DNA from: Sporosarcina sp.
GTDB taxonomy: Bacteria > Bacillota > Bacilli > Bacillales_A > Planococcaceae
Assembly: GCA_029257435.1 (NCBI GenBank)
Contig: JARIBI010000043.1
Span: forward strand, 1-59,744
Reading direction: 5' to 3'
Length of the DNA: 59,744 nt
Translations under genes and position numbers: made by a program
Notes under the pieces: model-generated
What the model was told of the DNA's origin: nothing
Database searches by the model: none
The model's input: the letters and a program-made list of their open reading frames with translations, nothing else
Part shown: piece by piece, positions 9,248 through 17,650 of the stretch
Numbering within the stretch: position 1 is the first letter of the stretch
Layout: every line of letters starts with the position of its first letter

Positions 9248-9285
9248 TTATCTAGTACTATAAATAGATAATTAAGAAATGTCAA
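9248..9285 (-). promoter_or_regulatory. his operon promoter with inverted repeat over the -10 box
   Basis: On the minus strand TTGACA (9280-9285) and TATAGT (9257-9262) are 17 bases apart, a near-consensus sigma-A promoter for hisZ. An inverted repeat, TTATCTA at 9248-9254 and TAGATAA at 9265-9271, brackets the -10 box, with a further small palindrome TAGTACTA inside. Such a site is well placed for a repressor and could also affect the divergent hisJ promoter. The regulator is not in the window; a TrpR-like HisR is a candidate by analogy only. Confidence 0.7.
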
Positions 9286-9306
9286 CCAAAAAGGAGTTTG
9301 ATATAA

Positions 9307-10107
9307 ATGTTTGATTATCACATGCATACCTCTTTTTCAGCCGATTGTGACGCACCTCCAGAGGAGATGGTCCGCGCTGCTATTCAAAAAGGACTTACTG
9401 AAATTTGTTTTACAGATCATGTTGACTACGAATATCCGGATAAGAATTTCATATTCGATTTTAATCAGCACGCGTACAAAGAAGAAATTGCACAATTGCA
9501 AGACCGTTACAGGAGTGATATACAAGTAAAACGCGGTGTGGAAATTGGAGTTCAGCCTCATATACTGGATTCATACACAAAATTGATTCAAGACGAAGAA
9601 TTCGACTTTGTCATTTGTTCGCTCCATACTGTTGAAAAAAAAGATCTGCACTTCGGAGCTATTTTTGAAAACCGGACAATGGATGAAGCCTATGATGCGT
9701 ATTATCAGGAATTGCTTCGATGTATCCGGAAATTTGACGCTTACAGTGTGTTAGGACATGTGAATCTTATTGAACGATACGCGAAACAAGCACCTTCCTA
9801 TGATTTCCTTGACTGCTTGAAAGAAATTTTTTCTGAGATTATTCCACGAGGGAAGGGAATAGAGATAAACACGTCAGGCGTGCGCTATGGATTACCTGAA
9901 GCCATGCCACGCACTGATATTCTTGAACTTTACAAATCCTGCGGCGGTGAGATTTTAACGGTTGGTTCCGATGCCCATAAACCGATTGATGTCGGTTTCG
10001 ACATTCGCAAGAGTTTGCTCATTGCTTCAGATATCGGATTCCGCTTCGTCGCCACATACGACAAAGGGAAACCTCAATTCCATTCAATAGATAAATTGCT
10101 ATTTTAA
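9307..10107 (+). CDS. hisJ: Histidinol-phosphatase, PHP family
   Basis: Hydrolyses histidinol phosphate to histidinol, the step between HisC and HisD. A 266-residue PHP-domain metalloenzyme with the ordered metal-ligand motifs HMHTSFS (residues 5-11), TDHVD, EIGVQ, SLHTVEK, GHVNLIERY and GSDAHKP. SD AAGGAG lies about ten bases before the ATG. It is divergent from hisZ and shares the 99-base intergenic region, so both arms can be controlled together. With the rest of the cluster it completes the pathway apart from hisH. Confidence 0.93.
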   Translation: MFDYHMHTSFSADCDAPPEEMVRAAIQKGLTEICFTDHVDYEYPDKNFIFDFNQHAYKEEIAQLQDRYRSDIQVKRGVEIGVQPHILDSYTKLIQDEEFDFVICSLHTVEKKDLHFGAIFENRTMDEAYDAYYQELLRCIRKFDAYSVLGHVNLIERYAKQAPSYDFLDCLKEIFSEIIPRGKGIEINTSGVRYGLPEAMPRTDILELYKSCGGEILTVGSDAHKPIDVGFDIRKSLLIASDIGFRFVATYDKGKPQFHSIDKLLF

Positions 10108-10148
10108 TTAGAAAAGGACCTTCCACTGATGGATAGGTCCTTTTCCTA
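10108..10148. terminator. Bidirectional terminator between hisJ and argG
   Basis: An 11-bp perfect stem, GAAAAGGACCT with AGGTCCTTTTC, around a 13-base loop. The convergent genes hisJ and argG end on either side. Confidence 0.88.
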
Positions 10149-11360
10149 TTAGGCTTTAGATGTAATCAGCTGCTTATTCACAGCTGCATGAACTTCGGTT
10201 GGAAGCCCCCATAATTTGATGAATCCTACTGCGGCTGCTTGATCGAACTCATCATCAGACGTATACGTTGCCAGTTTTTCATCATAAAGAGAATTATCGG
10301 ATTTACGGCCTTCTACAATGGCATGCCCTTTAAAGAGCTTCACTCGTACAGTGCCGTTGACGACTTGTTGTGAGTCTTTAATAAACGCCTCCAAAGCACT
10401 TCGTAATGGAGAGAACCAAAGACCGTTATAGATGAGCTCACTTAACTTTTGAGAAATAATAGGTTTGAAATGTGCCGTCTCCTTTACAAGCGTGATGTCT
10501 TCAAGTTCTTTATGCGCTTTTATCAGCGTCATGGCGCCTGGACATTCGTACACTTCGCGGGATTTAATGCCAACGAGACGGTTTTCAACGTGATCAATGC
10601 GGCCAACTCCATGTTTGCCAGCGATTTCATTCAAATACAAGATCAGCGCATCAAGTTCAAATGCCTTTCCATCTAGACTTACCGGAACACCTTGTTTAAA
10701 TGTAATTTCAACAACATCCGCCTGATCTGGTGTTTCTTCAATAGAAGACGTCAGACCATACGCATCTTCCGGCGGTGCTGCCCAAGGGTCTTCTAGAATT
10801 CCACATTCGTTACTGCGCCCCCAAAGGTTTTGGTCAATCGAATACGGACTATCCAAGACGATAGGAACTGGAATATTATGCTCTTTTGCATAAGCAATCT
10901 CTTCTTCACGCGACCAGCTCCACTCTCGAACGGGTGCAATAACTTCTAGCGTTGGGTCCAACGCTTTAATCCCTACCTCGAAACGAACCTGATCATTTCC
11001 TTTGCCTGTGCAGCCGTGCGCGACAGCAACCGCATTTTCCTTATGCGCGACTTCAACGAGTTTTTTGGCAATAAGCGGGCGGGACAACGCAGAAATAAGC
11101 GGATACTTTTCTTCGTAAAGTGTTCGTGCTTGGAGTGCCAGCAACGCATAATCTTGTGCGAACTCAGATTTCGCATCGATAACATAACTTTCAATTGCAC
11201 CGACTTGAAGAGCTTTCTGCTGGATGAAATCCAAATCTTTCCCTTCCCCTACGTCTAAACAACATGCAACCACTGCGTATCCTTGCTCTGTTAACCATTG
11301 AACTGCTACAGAAGTATCAAGTCCGCCTGAATAAGCTAATACCACTTTTTTCTTCGTCAT
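10149..11360 (-). CDS. argG: Argininosuccinate synthase
   Basis: ATP-dependent condensation of citrulline and aspartate to argininosuccinate. The 403-residue product has the PP-loop ATP site [15 protein letters not shown] at residues 9-23, the citrulline-binding [13 protein letters not shown] segment and [13 protein letters not shown]. Unlike in B. subtilis, where argG and argH form one operon, argH is about 37 kb away here. An ArgR-type box lies just upstream, so arginine repression is likely. Translation starts at ATG 11360; a purine-rich GAGAGGGG lies upstream. Confidence 0.96.
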   Translation of the reverse strand: MTKKKVVLAYSGGLDTSVAVQWLTEQGYAVVACCLDVGEGKDLDFIQQKALQVGAIESYVIDAKSEFAQDYALLALQARTLYEEKYPLISALSRPLIAKKLVEVAHKENAVAVAHGCTGKGNDQVRFEVGIKALDPTLEVIAPVREWSWSREEEIAYAKEHNIPVPIVLDSPYSIDQNLWGRSNECGILEDPWAAPPEDAYGLTSSIEETPDQADVVEITFKQGVPVSLDGKAFELDALILYLNEIAGKHGVGRIDHVENRLVGIKSREVYECPGAMTLIKAHKELEDITLVKETAHFKPIISQKLSELIYNGLWFSPLRSALEAFIKDSQQVVNGTVRVKLFKGHAIVEGRKSDNSLYDEKLATYTSDDEFDQAAAVGFIKLWGLPTEVHAAVNKQLITSKA

Positions 11361-11382
11361 AATAAAATCCCCTCTCGTTATT

Positions 11383-11441
11383 TATGTATCTTTATACATC
11401 ATAAAGTATATTTATAATAACATGTTGCTTCGTAAATGCAA
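11383..11441 (-). promoter_or_regulatory. argG promoter and ArgR/AhrC-type box
   Basis: TATGTATCTTTATACATC at 11383-11400 contains a perfect ATGTAT/ATACAT palindrome and matches the ARG box pattern TNTGNATWWWWATNCANA at all but two positions. Upstream on the minus strand, TTGCAT (11436-11441) and TATTAT with an extended TG (11414-11419) are 16 bases apart. The box therefore lies a little downstream of the predicted transcription start. A weaker ATGAAT...TTCA pair near 11484-11502 might be a second operator. Confidence 0.7.
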
Positions 11442-11513
11442 AGAAAAATACTGATTCTTTTAATAGACGCAATATTCCGCTCATATGAATGCACACTTCA
11501 ATGAGTTTACACA

Positions 11514-11543
11514 ATAAAAAAAGCACATCATTTAAGATGTGCC
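11514..11543 (-). terminator. Terminator of gdhA
   Basis: Minus-strand stem GCACATC with GATGTGC and a run of seven T, starting 13 bases after the gdhA stop. Confidence 0.88.
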
Positions 11544-11555
11544 AGATACTCGATA

Positions 11556-12938
11556 TCAACTTAATCCGTGTGCTGCCATGGCGTCTGCCACTTTTAAAAA
11601 TCCTGCTACGTTCGCTCCCATAATGAGGTTACCTGGTTTGCCGAAACGATCTGCGGCATCTATGCAACTTTCATAGATGGAGCGCATAACCACTTTCAAT
11701 CGATCATCAACTTCTTCAGCAGTCCAGCGAAGACGCATGCTGTTTTGGGACATTTCCATCGCAGAAACGGCTACGCCCCCCGCATTCGCGGCTTTAGCTG
11801 GTGCAAATAGAATGCCATGTTCCTGGAACATAGTAAGTGCCTCATTTGTACATGGCATATTTGCTCCTTCTCCAATAGCTGTAACACCATTCTTAATAAG
11901 GAGAAGCGCACTTTCTTCATCGACTTCGTTTTGAGTCGCACAAGGAAGGGCGATATCGCAAGGGATGCTCCATACCCCCGAACAGTCTTCTATATAGCGC
12001 GCTTCAGGATGTGTTTTCACGTATTCCTGAATCCGCTTGTTTTCCACTTCCTTTAACTGCTTCACACACTCCAAGTCAATACCATCTGAATCGACAATAT
12101 ATCCCGAAGAATCACTGCACGCAATCACTTTCGCTCCTAATTGTTGGGCTTTTTCCATCGCATAGATGGAGACATTTCCAGAACCTGATACAATCACCGT
12201 TTTGTCGGTAAATGACATGCCATACTCCTTAAGCATCTCATCAGTGAAGTATACTGTTCCATATCCCGTAGCTTCTTTTCTGCCGAGGCTTCCCCCGTGA
12301 CTTGGATCTTTCCCTGTTAGGACTCCCGCTTCATAGCCGCCTTTTAAGCGTTTGTACTGGCCGAACAAATATCCGATTTCACGCTTTCCGACACCAATAT
12401 CTCCCGCAGGCACGTCGATATCCGGGCCGATGTGGCGACTCAATTCCGTCATGAAACTTTGACAAAAGCGCATGATTTCACGATCTGACTTCCCCTTCGG
12501 GTCAAAATCAGAGCCGCCTTTACCAGCCCCGATCGGCTGACCTGTTAAAGCATTCTTAAAGATTTGTTCAAACGCGAGGAATTTCATAATACTGCTATTT
12601 ACGGAAGGATGGAAGCGAAGTCCACCTTTATAGGGGCCGAGCTCACTGTTAAATTGAACCCGGTAGCCCCTATTGACATGTACCCTGCCACTGTCATCTT
12701 CCCATGCTACACGAAACGTCACAATCCGTTCCGGTTCTGTCAGTCTTTCCAAAATTCCGTTCGTAATATATTCAGGGTGCTGTGCGAATACGGGACGAAG
12801 TGAATCAAAAATTTCCCGAGTTGCCTGGAGAAATTCAGTTTCGTTTGCATTTCTTCTTTTAACTTGCTCATAAACATGATGCACATAATCATTTGAACGC
12901 CTTTGTACATCTACATTTTCCACATTTAATTTTGCCAT
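11556..12938 (-). CDS. gdhA: NADP-type glutamate dehydrogenase (GdhA family)
   Basis: Reductive amination of 2-oxoglutarate with ammonia to glutamate. At 460 residues it belongs to the roughly 450-residue hexameric class typical of the biosynthetic NADPH enzyme. Visible motifs: YKGGLRFHPSVN with the substrate lysine, GAGKGGSDFDPKG, PAGDIGVGKREIGYLFGQY, and the Rossmann motif SGSGNVSIYA. GGGGGAAA precedes the ATG. It lies alone between its own terminator and that of the next gene. Together with the missing hisH, this low-affinity ammonia-assimilating enzyme fits an ammonia-rich habitat, but that is an inference. Confidence 0.93.
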   Translation of the reverse strand: MAKLNVENVDVQRRSNDYVHHVYEQVKRRNANETEFLQATREIFDSLRPVFAQHPEYITNGILERLTEPERIVTFRVAWEDDSGRVHVNRGYRVQFNSELGPYKGGLRFHPSVNSSIMKFLAFEQIFKNALTGQPIGAGKGGSDFDPKGKSDREIMRFCQSFMTELSRHIGPDIDVPAGDIGVGKREIGYLFGQYKRLKGGYEAGVLTGKDPSHGGSLGRKEATGYGTVYFTDEMLKEYGMSFTDKTVIVSGSGNVSIYAMEKAQQLGAKVIACSDSSGYIVDSDGIDLECVKQLKEVENKRIQEYVKTHPEARYIEDCSGVWSIPCDIALPCATQNEVDEESALLLIKNGVTAIGEGANMPCTNEALTMFQEHGILFAPAKAANAGGVAVSAMEMSQNSMRLRWTAEEVDDRLKVVMRSIYESCIDAADRFGKPGNLIMGANVAGFLKVADAMAAHGLS

Positions 12939-13030
12939 ACGTTTCCCCCTTAATCCCGATTCTATCGTGCTATATTTAATCAGTATACGCTAGTTTGAAT
13001 ATTTTTGAAAATACATTTTAATCAGCAAAT

Positions 13031-13060
13031 AAAAACAGAGGGGGCAATCTCCTCTGTTTT
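13031..13060 (-). terminator. Terminator of the LysM-GH18 gene
   Basis: AAAACAGAGG and CCTCTGTTTT pair around a short loop, with T-rich sequence after the stem on the minus strand. It lies 23 bases downstream of the gene's stop. Confidence 0.8.
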
Positions 13061-13083
13061 AGGTCCCTATTAGATTTTTCATA

Positions 13084-14367
13084 TCACTTTTTCACGATAT
13101 TAAAGTTATCCTCAAGCAGCAGCCAGTTTTGCGGGAAAGCCAATCCAAGCTTCCAATACATAATCCCTCTGAGATTATACTTTTTCAATAAATCGAACTT
13201 GGCCTGAATACTTCTTGCATCCTCAAACCATACTTCATGCTGAATATTGTTTTGATCGATGTATGTGAAAAAAGGTGCTTGTGCAACATAATCATACTCA
13301 ATCGCCTCATTTTCACGTATGGCCAGTTCTGTCGCCTGTCTGGGACTAAGCGCTTTTGCAGGTTGCCCGCCTTGAGTCGGATAAGGTTTAGACCAATCAT
13401 ATCCATACAAGTTTTGACCCAAGAAGATTTTCGTTCTTGGAATTTCTGAAACTGCATATTTTACTACTTGTTCCACTTGGGGTAATGGGCTCACAGCTTG
13501 TGGCTCACTGTACGTATACCCCCATTCATATGTCATCAACGATACAAAATCTACAATTTCTCCATGGGCTTTATAGTCGTGCGCACCGTAAATCCCTGTT
13601 TTGACATCGCTCACTTTTGGAGCTAAAGCGGTGGATAATGTCAGGCCGGCAGGATGGAAACGATCACGTGCACGTCGTAAAAAGGCATTGTATAGTTGTC
13701 GGTCTTCGGGGAATAATAACTCAAAATCAAAATGGATATCTTTGTACCCTACTTTGTTTGCGACTTCTAGTATATTCGTAAATAATAAATCCTGAACTCC
13801 TTTGCTTACAAAAATATCATGAGCTAAGGGTGCACTAAATGCGAAATCTTCCAAGTTGCTAATAACCATTGCGTTCAGTGCTCCTGCATTTGCTGCGATT
13901 TCAGGCAAGTTTGCAGTGGACGGGGCTTTTAATGTTCCATCGCGTTTCACTTCATAACTGAACATTGCCAAATAAGTTAATGCAGCTACCCGATTTTTTG
14001 TTTCTGCAATCATCACTTGCGTTACTGGTGTCCTTGGCTCCACGTACAGTAATGACTGGGTAGACGTCTTTGGAGCCGGCGGAATGTATAGACGCTGACC
14101 TACAGTCAAGGGCGCTGATAAAGAAATTTTGTTAACGTTGGCGAGCTCTGAAATTGTCATCTTTTCCTTACGTGCAATCTCATAAAGAGTATCCCCTGGC
14201 TGCACCCAATAATAACTTCCTGTTATTGGAATTACGAGCGCCTGCCCCACAGCCAGCTTCGCTGAATTCCCCAACTCATTTGCTTCTGAAATTTCCTGCC
14301 ACTGGATTCCGTATTGTCTTCCAATTGAAAATAGACTCTGACCTTTTTGAACAACGTGGATTTGCAC
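13084..14367 (-). CDS. LysM-GH18 glycosidase, spore germination protein YaaH/SleL type
   Basis: Probable cortex-lytic N-acetylglucosaminidase of spores. Two N-terminal LysM repeats (about residues 3-50 and 53-98; QKGQSLFSIGRQYGI and QPGDTLYEIARKEKM) bind peptidoglycan, followed by a GH18 barrel with the DxxxDxE catalytic motif in KDIHFDFE (catalytic Glu216 with the start used here). The frame is open to ATG 14388, but AAAGGTG sits ten bases upstream of GTG 14367, which gives an N-terminus that starts right at the LysM, so 14367 is chosen. No signal peptide, as in YaaH/SleL, which are deposited from the mother cell. The coat gene next door, divergent, fits a sporulation role. Confidence 0.87.
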   Translation of the reverse strand: MQIHVVQKGQSLFSIGRQYGIQWQEISEANELGNSAKLAVGQALVIPITGSYYWVQPGDTLYEIARKEKMTISELANVNKISLSAPLTVGQRLYIPPAPKTSTQSLLYVEPRTPVTQVMIAETKNRVAALTYLAMFSYEVKRDGTLKAPSTANLPEIAANAGALNAMVISNLEDFAFSAPLAHDIFVSKGVQDLLFTNILEVANKVGYKDIHFDFELLFPEDRQLYNAFLRRARDRFHPAGLTLSTALAPKVSDVKTGIYGAHDYKAHGEIVDFVSLMTYEWGYTYSEPQAVSPLPQVEQVVKYAVSEIPRTKIFLGQNLYGYDWSKPYPTQGGQPAKALSPRQATELAIRENEAIEYDYVAQAPFFTYIDQNNIQHEVWFEDARSIQAKFDLLKKYNLRGIMYWKLGLAFPQNWLLLEDNFNIVKK

Positions 14368-14517
14368 TGCTATGCCACACCTTTCCATACAAATTCGTAA
14401 TCCATTGTATGTTAGCTGTTCCTCATCTATTCATACAAATCATTCCACGGGTAGAAACGTGTGGCACACACATACTATGCCTGAAAGAAAATACAACATA
14501 TATTAGGGAGGACAACA

Positions 14518-15147
14518 ATGACTACAAATCAAGACGGAGTACCCCATCAAAACATGCATACGGGAACAGTTCCCCCATCCATGAACCACGGAGGACATGA
14601 GTTGTTTGATGTTCACGAAGTGTTAGCAAGTACGATTGGCGCTCTTAACCAGGCAATTCTGCTTCGCCCGCATATCAAGGACCCGGAGTTGTTGGATATA
14701 CTCGATCGGCAGTACCGATTTACATTAGACGAATATAACATCACGGTGGAAAGCTTTAAATCCGGTCATGACCCATCTCATCCAACATCCAGCTATAAAA
14801 TGAAAGAAGGCAATGATTTCATTTACGGCATGAAGCCTGGGCAGCCTAAAAAGCCCATCACGAATGCTTCTGAAATTACGGATGAAATTATTTCCGGGTT
14901 CTTATTAGGTTCTGCAAAAGCAAGTGCTTCCATGAAAGCCATGGCAGCTTGTGAAGTGTGTAATCCTGTTGTTCGAAGGGTGCTTGCTGATTCTGTTCCG
15001 AACTGTATTGAAATGGCTTATGAATTAGCGATTTATCAAAACAAACATCATTACTATCAAGTGCCTCAATTAGCGTCACAGGACATGACGCAATTACTCA
15101 ATGCATTTGCTCCTGCCGGTCAGCCTGGAATGCCTCCATTGCAATAA
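14518..15147 (+). CDS. Spore coat protein, CotF family
   Basis: A 209-residue, mostly helical protein. After a His/Pro-rich N-terminus (about 30 residues) comes DVHEVLASTIGALNQAILL, a CotF-like (ferritin-fold-like) segment, and later ITDEIISGFLLGSAKASA. The C-terminus is Gln/Pro-rich. CotF-family proteins are structural components of the spore coat. SD GGGAGG lies a few bases before the ATG. It is divergent from the LysM-GH18 gene and ends in a strong bidirectional terminator. No sigma-E or sigma-K promoter was assigned. Confidence 0.8.
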   Translation: MTTNQDGVPHQNMHTGTVPPSMNHGGHELFDVHEVLASTIGALNQAILLRPHIKDPELLDILDRQYRFTLDEYNITVESFKSGHDPSHPTSSYKMKEGNDFIYGMKPGQPKKPITNASEITDEIISGFLLGSAKASASMKAMAACEVCNPVVRRVLADSVPNCIEMAYELAIYQNKHHYYQVPQLASQDMTQLLNAFAPAGQPGMPPLQ

Positions 15148-15188
15148 TGGTTAGTACCTTATTTGTTAAATCATCTCACTATCACACT

Positions 15189-15229
15189 AAAATAACCGTA
15201 AGCGCCTTTTTGGCGCTTACGGTTATTTT
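15189..15229. terminator. Strong bidirectional terminator
   Basis: A perfect 18-bp stem, AAAATAACCGTAAGCGCC with its complement, around TTTTT. It is shared by the converging coat gene and pseudouridine synthase gene and overlaps the last codons of the latter. Confidence 0.92.
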
Positions 15230-16119
15230 GACTTTTTATAGAAGGAAGAAGGTGGATCAGAGATAAAGGTATGCTGCTCTTTTGTTACTGGGTGGATGAT
15301 CGTTAATCTTACTGCATGGAGTCCAAGCCGTTTTAAGGGATTAGTCGAGGCACCATACTTCTTATCACCGGCAACAGGATGTCCAATCTCCTCCATATGC
15401 ACGCGGATTTGGTTTTTACGCCCTGTTTCCAATCTCAATTCAAGTAAAGAATACTGTGCACCCATTTGGAGCCGCTTGTAACGTGTAATTGCTTTTTGGC
15501 CGCCATTATCTGTCGGGTTTGAATAGACTTTGAACGTTCGAGTCTCTTTCAGCCAAGAAATGATTTCACCTGTTTCGTTTCGAACCTTACCTTCGACAAG
15601 AGCTGCATAGCCTCGTTCTTTGACTGACTCCTCCCAATTGTCTTGAAGCATCTTTTTTACTTCCTCCGTTTTAGCGAAGAGCATGACTCCTGAAGTTTCA
15701 CGATCCAGGCGATGAACGATGAAGACACGATTACTTCTATTTGCTTTCCGTACATACGCAGAGAGCTCACTAAACGCAGTCATTTCTTTTTTATCTTTTG
15801 CCGCCATAGACAGTAATCCTGCTTCCTTGTCGATTACGATAATGGAATCATCTTCATACATAATAGACAGTCCTGAAAGTTCACTGTCATTTTTTGCAGC
15901 TAGATTGGTCATAATTTCAACCCGGTCTCCTGCTTTCAACAATTTGTCATGTTGAGTAGTGGGTTCTCCATTGACTGTAACTTGCCCCCTGGATAAAATC
16001 CCTTTCACTGCATTTCTACTTTTAGATATAGACTGTAACAAAAAAGGAAGCAGTGTTTGTTCCTGTTCTACTTTATACACCGCTGCTTGCGGAGTTGATG
16101 GTTTTGAGTTATTTCGCAT
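15223..16119 (-). CDS. RluA-family pseudouridine synthase
   Basis: Converts uridine to pseudouridine in rRNA or tRNA. The 298 residues comprise an N-terminal S4-like RNA-binding region (about 20-85) and the RluA catalytic domain with HRLDRETSGVMLFAKT, whose Asp is the catalytic nucleophile, followed by GRKNQIRVHMEEIGHPVAGD. A GTG two codons further upstream is too close to the AAGGAGG site; the ATG at 16119, seven bases from it, is used. It resembles Bacillus YhcT/YjbO-type enzymes; the exact target base is unknown. Confidence 0.9.
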   Translation of the reverse strand: MRNNSKPSTPQAAVYKVEQEQTLLPFLLQSISKSRNAVKGILSRGQVTVNGEPTTQHDKLLKAGDRVEIMTNLAAKNDSELSGLSIMYEDDSIIVIDKEAGLLSMAAKDKKEMTAFSELSAYVRKANRSNRVFIVHRLDRETSGVMLFAKTEEVKKMLQDNWEESVKERGYAALVEGKVRNETGEIISWLKETRTFKVYSNPTDNGGQKAITRYKRLQMGAQYSLLELRLETGRKNQIRVHMEEIGHPVAGDKKYGASTNPLKRLGLHAVRLTIIHPVTKEQHTFISDPPSSFYKKSK

Positions 16120-16177
16120 AGTCACGCCTCCTTATCCATTCATTATGCGCAACCTTTCAAGAAATATCAAACCTGAT

Positions 16178-16492
16178 TTAGGATAAGGCTTTTAGACCGA
16201 TAACTCCAACAATAATTAAAGCAAGGCTTCCGATTCTTGCAAGACTTTTAGATTCACCGAAAAAGATCATATTCAATAACACGGCACCCGCTGTCCCAAT
16301 TCCAATCCATACCGCGTAAGCTGTACTTACTTGTAAATACTGGAACGATGAATATAAGAATACAAATGACAGACCGAATCCGCCTAAAAACATTAATCCT
16401 GTAGGAATGGTCTTTCTTTTGCTATATTTGTTCAATCCGATAACTCCTATAAATTCAAAGACCGCTGCTAACGCTACAAATAACCAACCCAT
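16178..16492 (-). CDS. SMR-family efflux protein, second subunit
   Basis: A 104-residue, four-helix small multidrug resistance protein. It has the conserved membrane glutamate E13 in AAVFEFIGVIG and the YAVWIGIGTAGAVLLNM segment typical of the family. It begins one base after the stop of the other SMR gene, so the two are translationally coupled and probably form a hetero-oligomeric pump of the YkkCD/EbrAB type. Substrates may be quaternary cations or guanidinium; sequence alone does not tell. No guanidine riboswitch is seen upstream. Confidence 0.9.
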   Translation of the reverse strand: MGWLFVALAAVFEFIGVIGLNKYSKRKTIPTGLMFLGGFGLSFVFLYSSFQYLQVSTAYAVWIGIGTAGAVLLNMIFFGESKSLARIGSLALIIVGVIGLKALS

Positions 16493-16493
16493 T

Positions 16494-16841
16494 TTAACGA
16501 TTCCCTTCTGCTGCTATTTTTTCATCATGACCATCCGCAAGTTTCAAACCAATAACGCCCGCCACTAATAGGACGATGAAGAATATTTTACCGCCGCTTA
16601 ATGTCTGATCAAAGAAAAATACGTCCATTAAAGCAGTTCCGACTGTACCAATTGCTGCAAATATGGCATACACAGTTCCTGTCGGTAATGTCTCACATGC
16701 TTTAGAAAGAAAGTGGAAGTCGACGAATATGAATAAAACAATTGGAATCCAATGCCACCATACCGATGCTACGTTAAAACCAAAAATCCATACAAGTTCA
16801 AAGAAACTAGTTGCTGCTACATAAAGCCATTCTTTTTTCAT
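16494..16841 (-). CDS. SMR-family efflux protein, first subunit
   Basis: A 115-residue, four-helix SMR protein with conserved glutamate E15 in TSFFELVWIFGF and YAIFAAIGTVGTALMD. The frame is open to 16877, but AAGGAGAAGGAG lies eight bases before ATG 16841, which also gives the canonical short N-terminus, so that start is used. The unusually long charged tail DGHDEKIAAEGNR distinguishes it from its partner. The TetR operator just upstream shows that the pump is under the neighbouring regulator. Confidence 0.9.
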   Translation of the reverse strand: MKKEWLYVAATSFFELVWIFGFNVASVWWHWIPIVLFIFVDFHFLSKACETLPTGTVYAIFAAIGTVGTALMDVFFFDQTLSGGKIFFIVLLVAGVIGLKLADGHDEKIAAEGNR

Positions 16842-16863
16842 AAGAAATACTCCTTCTCCTTGA

Positions 16864-16880
16864 TGACTGACTGTCATTCA
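16864..16880 (-). promoter_or_regulatory. TetR-type operator in front of the SMR operon
   Basis: On the minus strand this reads TGAATGACAGTCAGTCA, a near-perfect 8-1-8 palindrome. It lies directly after a TAAAAT box and before the SMR ribosome binding site. The same 17 bases recur before the tetR gene. Confidence 0.8.
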
Positions 16881-16969
16881 TTTTAATCTATACTATATTG
16901 AAAACGGAGATCCGCTAATCGACTGACAAACCTGTTGCCAGTCAATATTCATTTCTACTGAATGTGAGC

Positions 16970-17551
16970 TTATTTCGAGTACCCTAGTGCATTCATTAAA
17001 AATAATATCGTTTCCCGTTTTTGTTCAGTGGCGCGTATATCTTGATTAAATTCTTCATCATACAAATATATTTGTTCTGCTGCGGATTCTGTTAAGCCAA
17101 TTATCAATTTCGCCAATTGATCCGGATGACTGTCAGCGCGTATCACCTTTTGTATTTGTCCATTTTCAATAAGTGTACTCACCCACTGGTACATTGGTGC
17201 GTATACGCTTTCCCATTCTTTCAAATGCTCTGTAGACGCCAACCCCGAATAAATCATTGCTTGTATCTCGTGATGTTCTTTGTTCACTGCGAAAATGGCA
17301 TCTGTAAATTGTTGGAGCTGCTCCTCAAATGACGCTGTTTCATCAACAGTTTCTATGACTGTCTTCAGCGTAAGTTGCACCATTACTTCTGCAATAGCAG
17401 GCATTAAAGACAATTTAGAGGGAAAGTATAAGTAAAATGTTCCCTGGGCGATCCCTGCAGTTTTCACAATGTGCGAAACAGTCGTCTTCTCAACACCTTT
17501 CTCAGTAAACACTTGAATTGCAGATTGAACAATCTTTTCTTTCTTGTTCAC
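16970..17551 (-). CDS. TetR/AcrR-family transcriptional regulator of the SMR pump
   Basis: A 193-residue repressor with an N-terminal HTH (VFTEKGVEKTTVSHIVKTAG...GTFYLYFPSK, about residues 14-45) and a C-terminal ligand-binding helical domain. GGAGGG lies six bases before GTG 17551; an in-frame ATG at 17557 touches the SD and is not used. It is encoded immediately upstream of the SMR pair on the same strand. A shared operator before both transcription units indicates autoregulation and pump control, with de-repression by a toxic cation as the likely logic. Confidence 0.9.
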   Translation of the reverse strand: MNKKEKIVQSAIQVFTEKGVEKTTVSHIVKTAGIAQGTFYLYFPSKLSLMPAIAEVMVQLTLKTVIETVDETASFEEQLQQFTDAIFAVNKEHHEIQAMIYSGLASTEHLKEWESVYAPMYQWVSTLIENGQIQKVIRADSHPDQLAKLIIGLTESAAEQIYLYDEEFNQDIRATEQKRETILFLMNALGYSK

Positions 17552-17568
17552 AAACATCCCTCCACAAC

Positions 17569-17613
17569 TGACTGACTGTCATTCATTATAAACCAATCCA
17601 CTGAGAACGTCAA
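17569..17613 (-). promoter_or_regulatory. tetR promoter and operator
   Basis: On the minus strand TTGACG (17608-17613), 17 bases and TATAAT (17585-17590) form a near-consensus sigma-A promoter. The operator TGAATGACAGTCAGTCA (17569-17585) follows the -10 directly and would block initiation when bound. A hairpin-capable CCAATCC/GGATTGG pair lies in the spacer region downstream of metA. Confidence 0.85.
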
Positions 17614-17650
17614 GTTCTTCAGAGGGATTGGTTATTTTTACGCAGCTTTG

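Noticed and set aside
8266..9306. Histidine T-box riboswitch before hisZ
   Set aside because: The whole intergenic region is 99 bases, with no specifier stem, T-box sequence or terminator.
9337..9561. Minus-strand open frame inside hisJ
   Set aside because: Shadow of hisJ; no SD and no protein family features.
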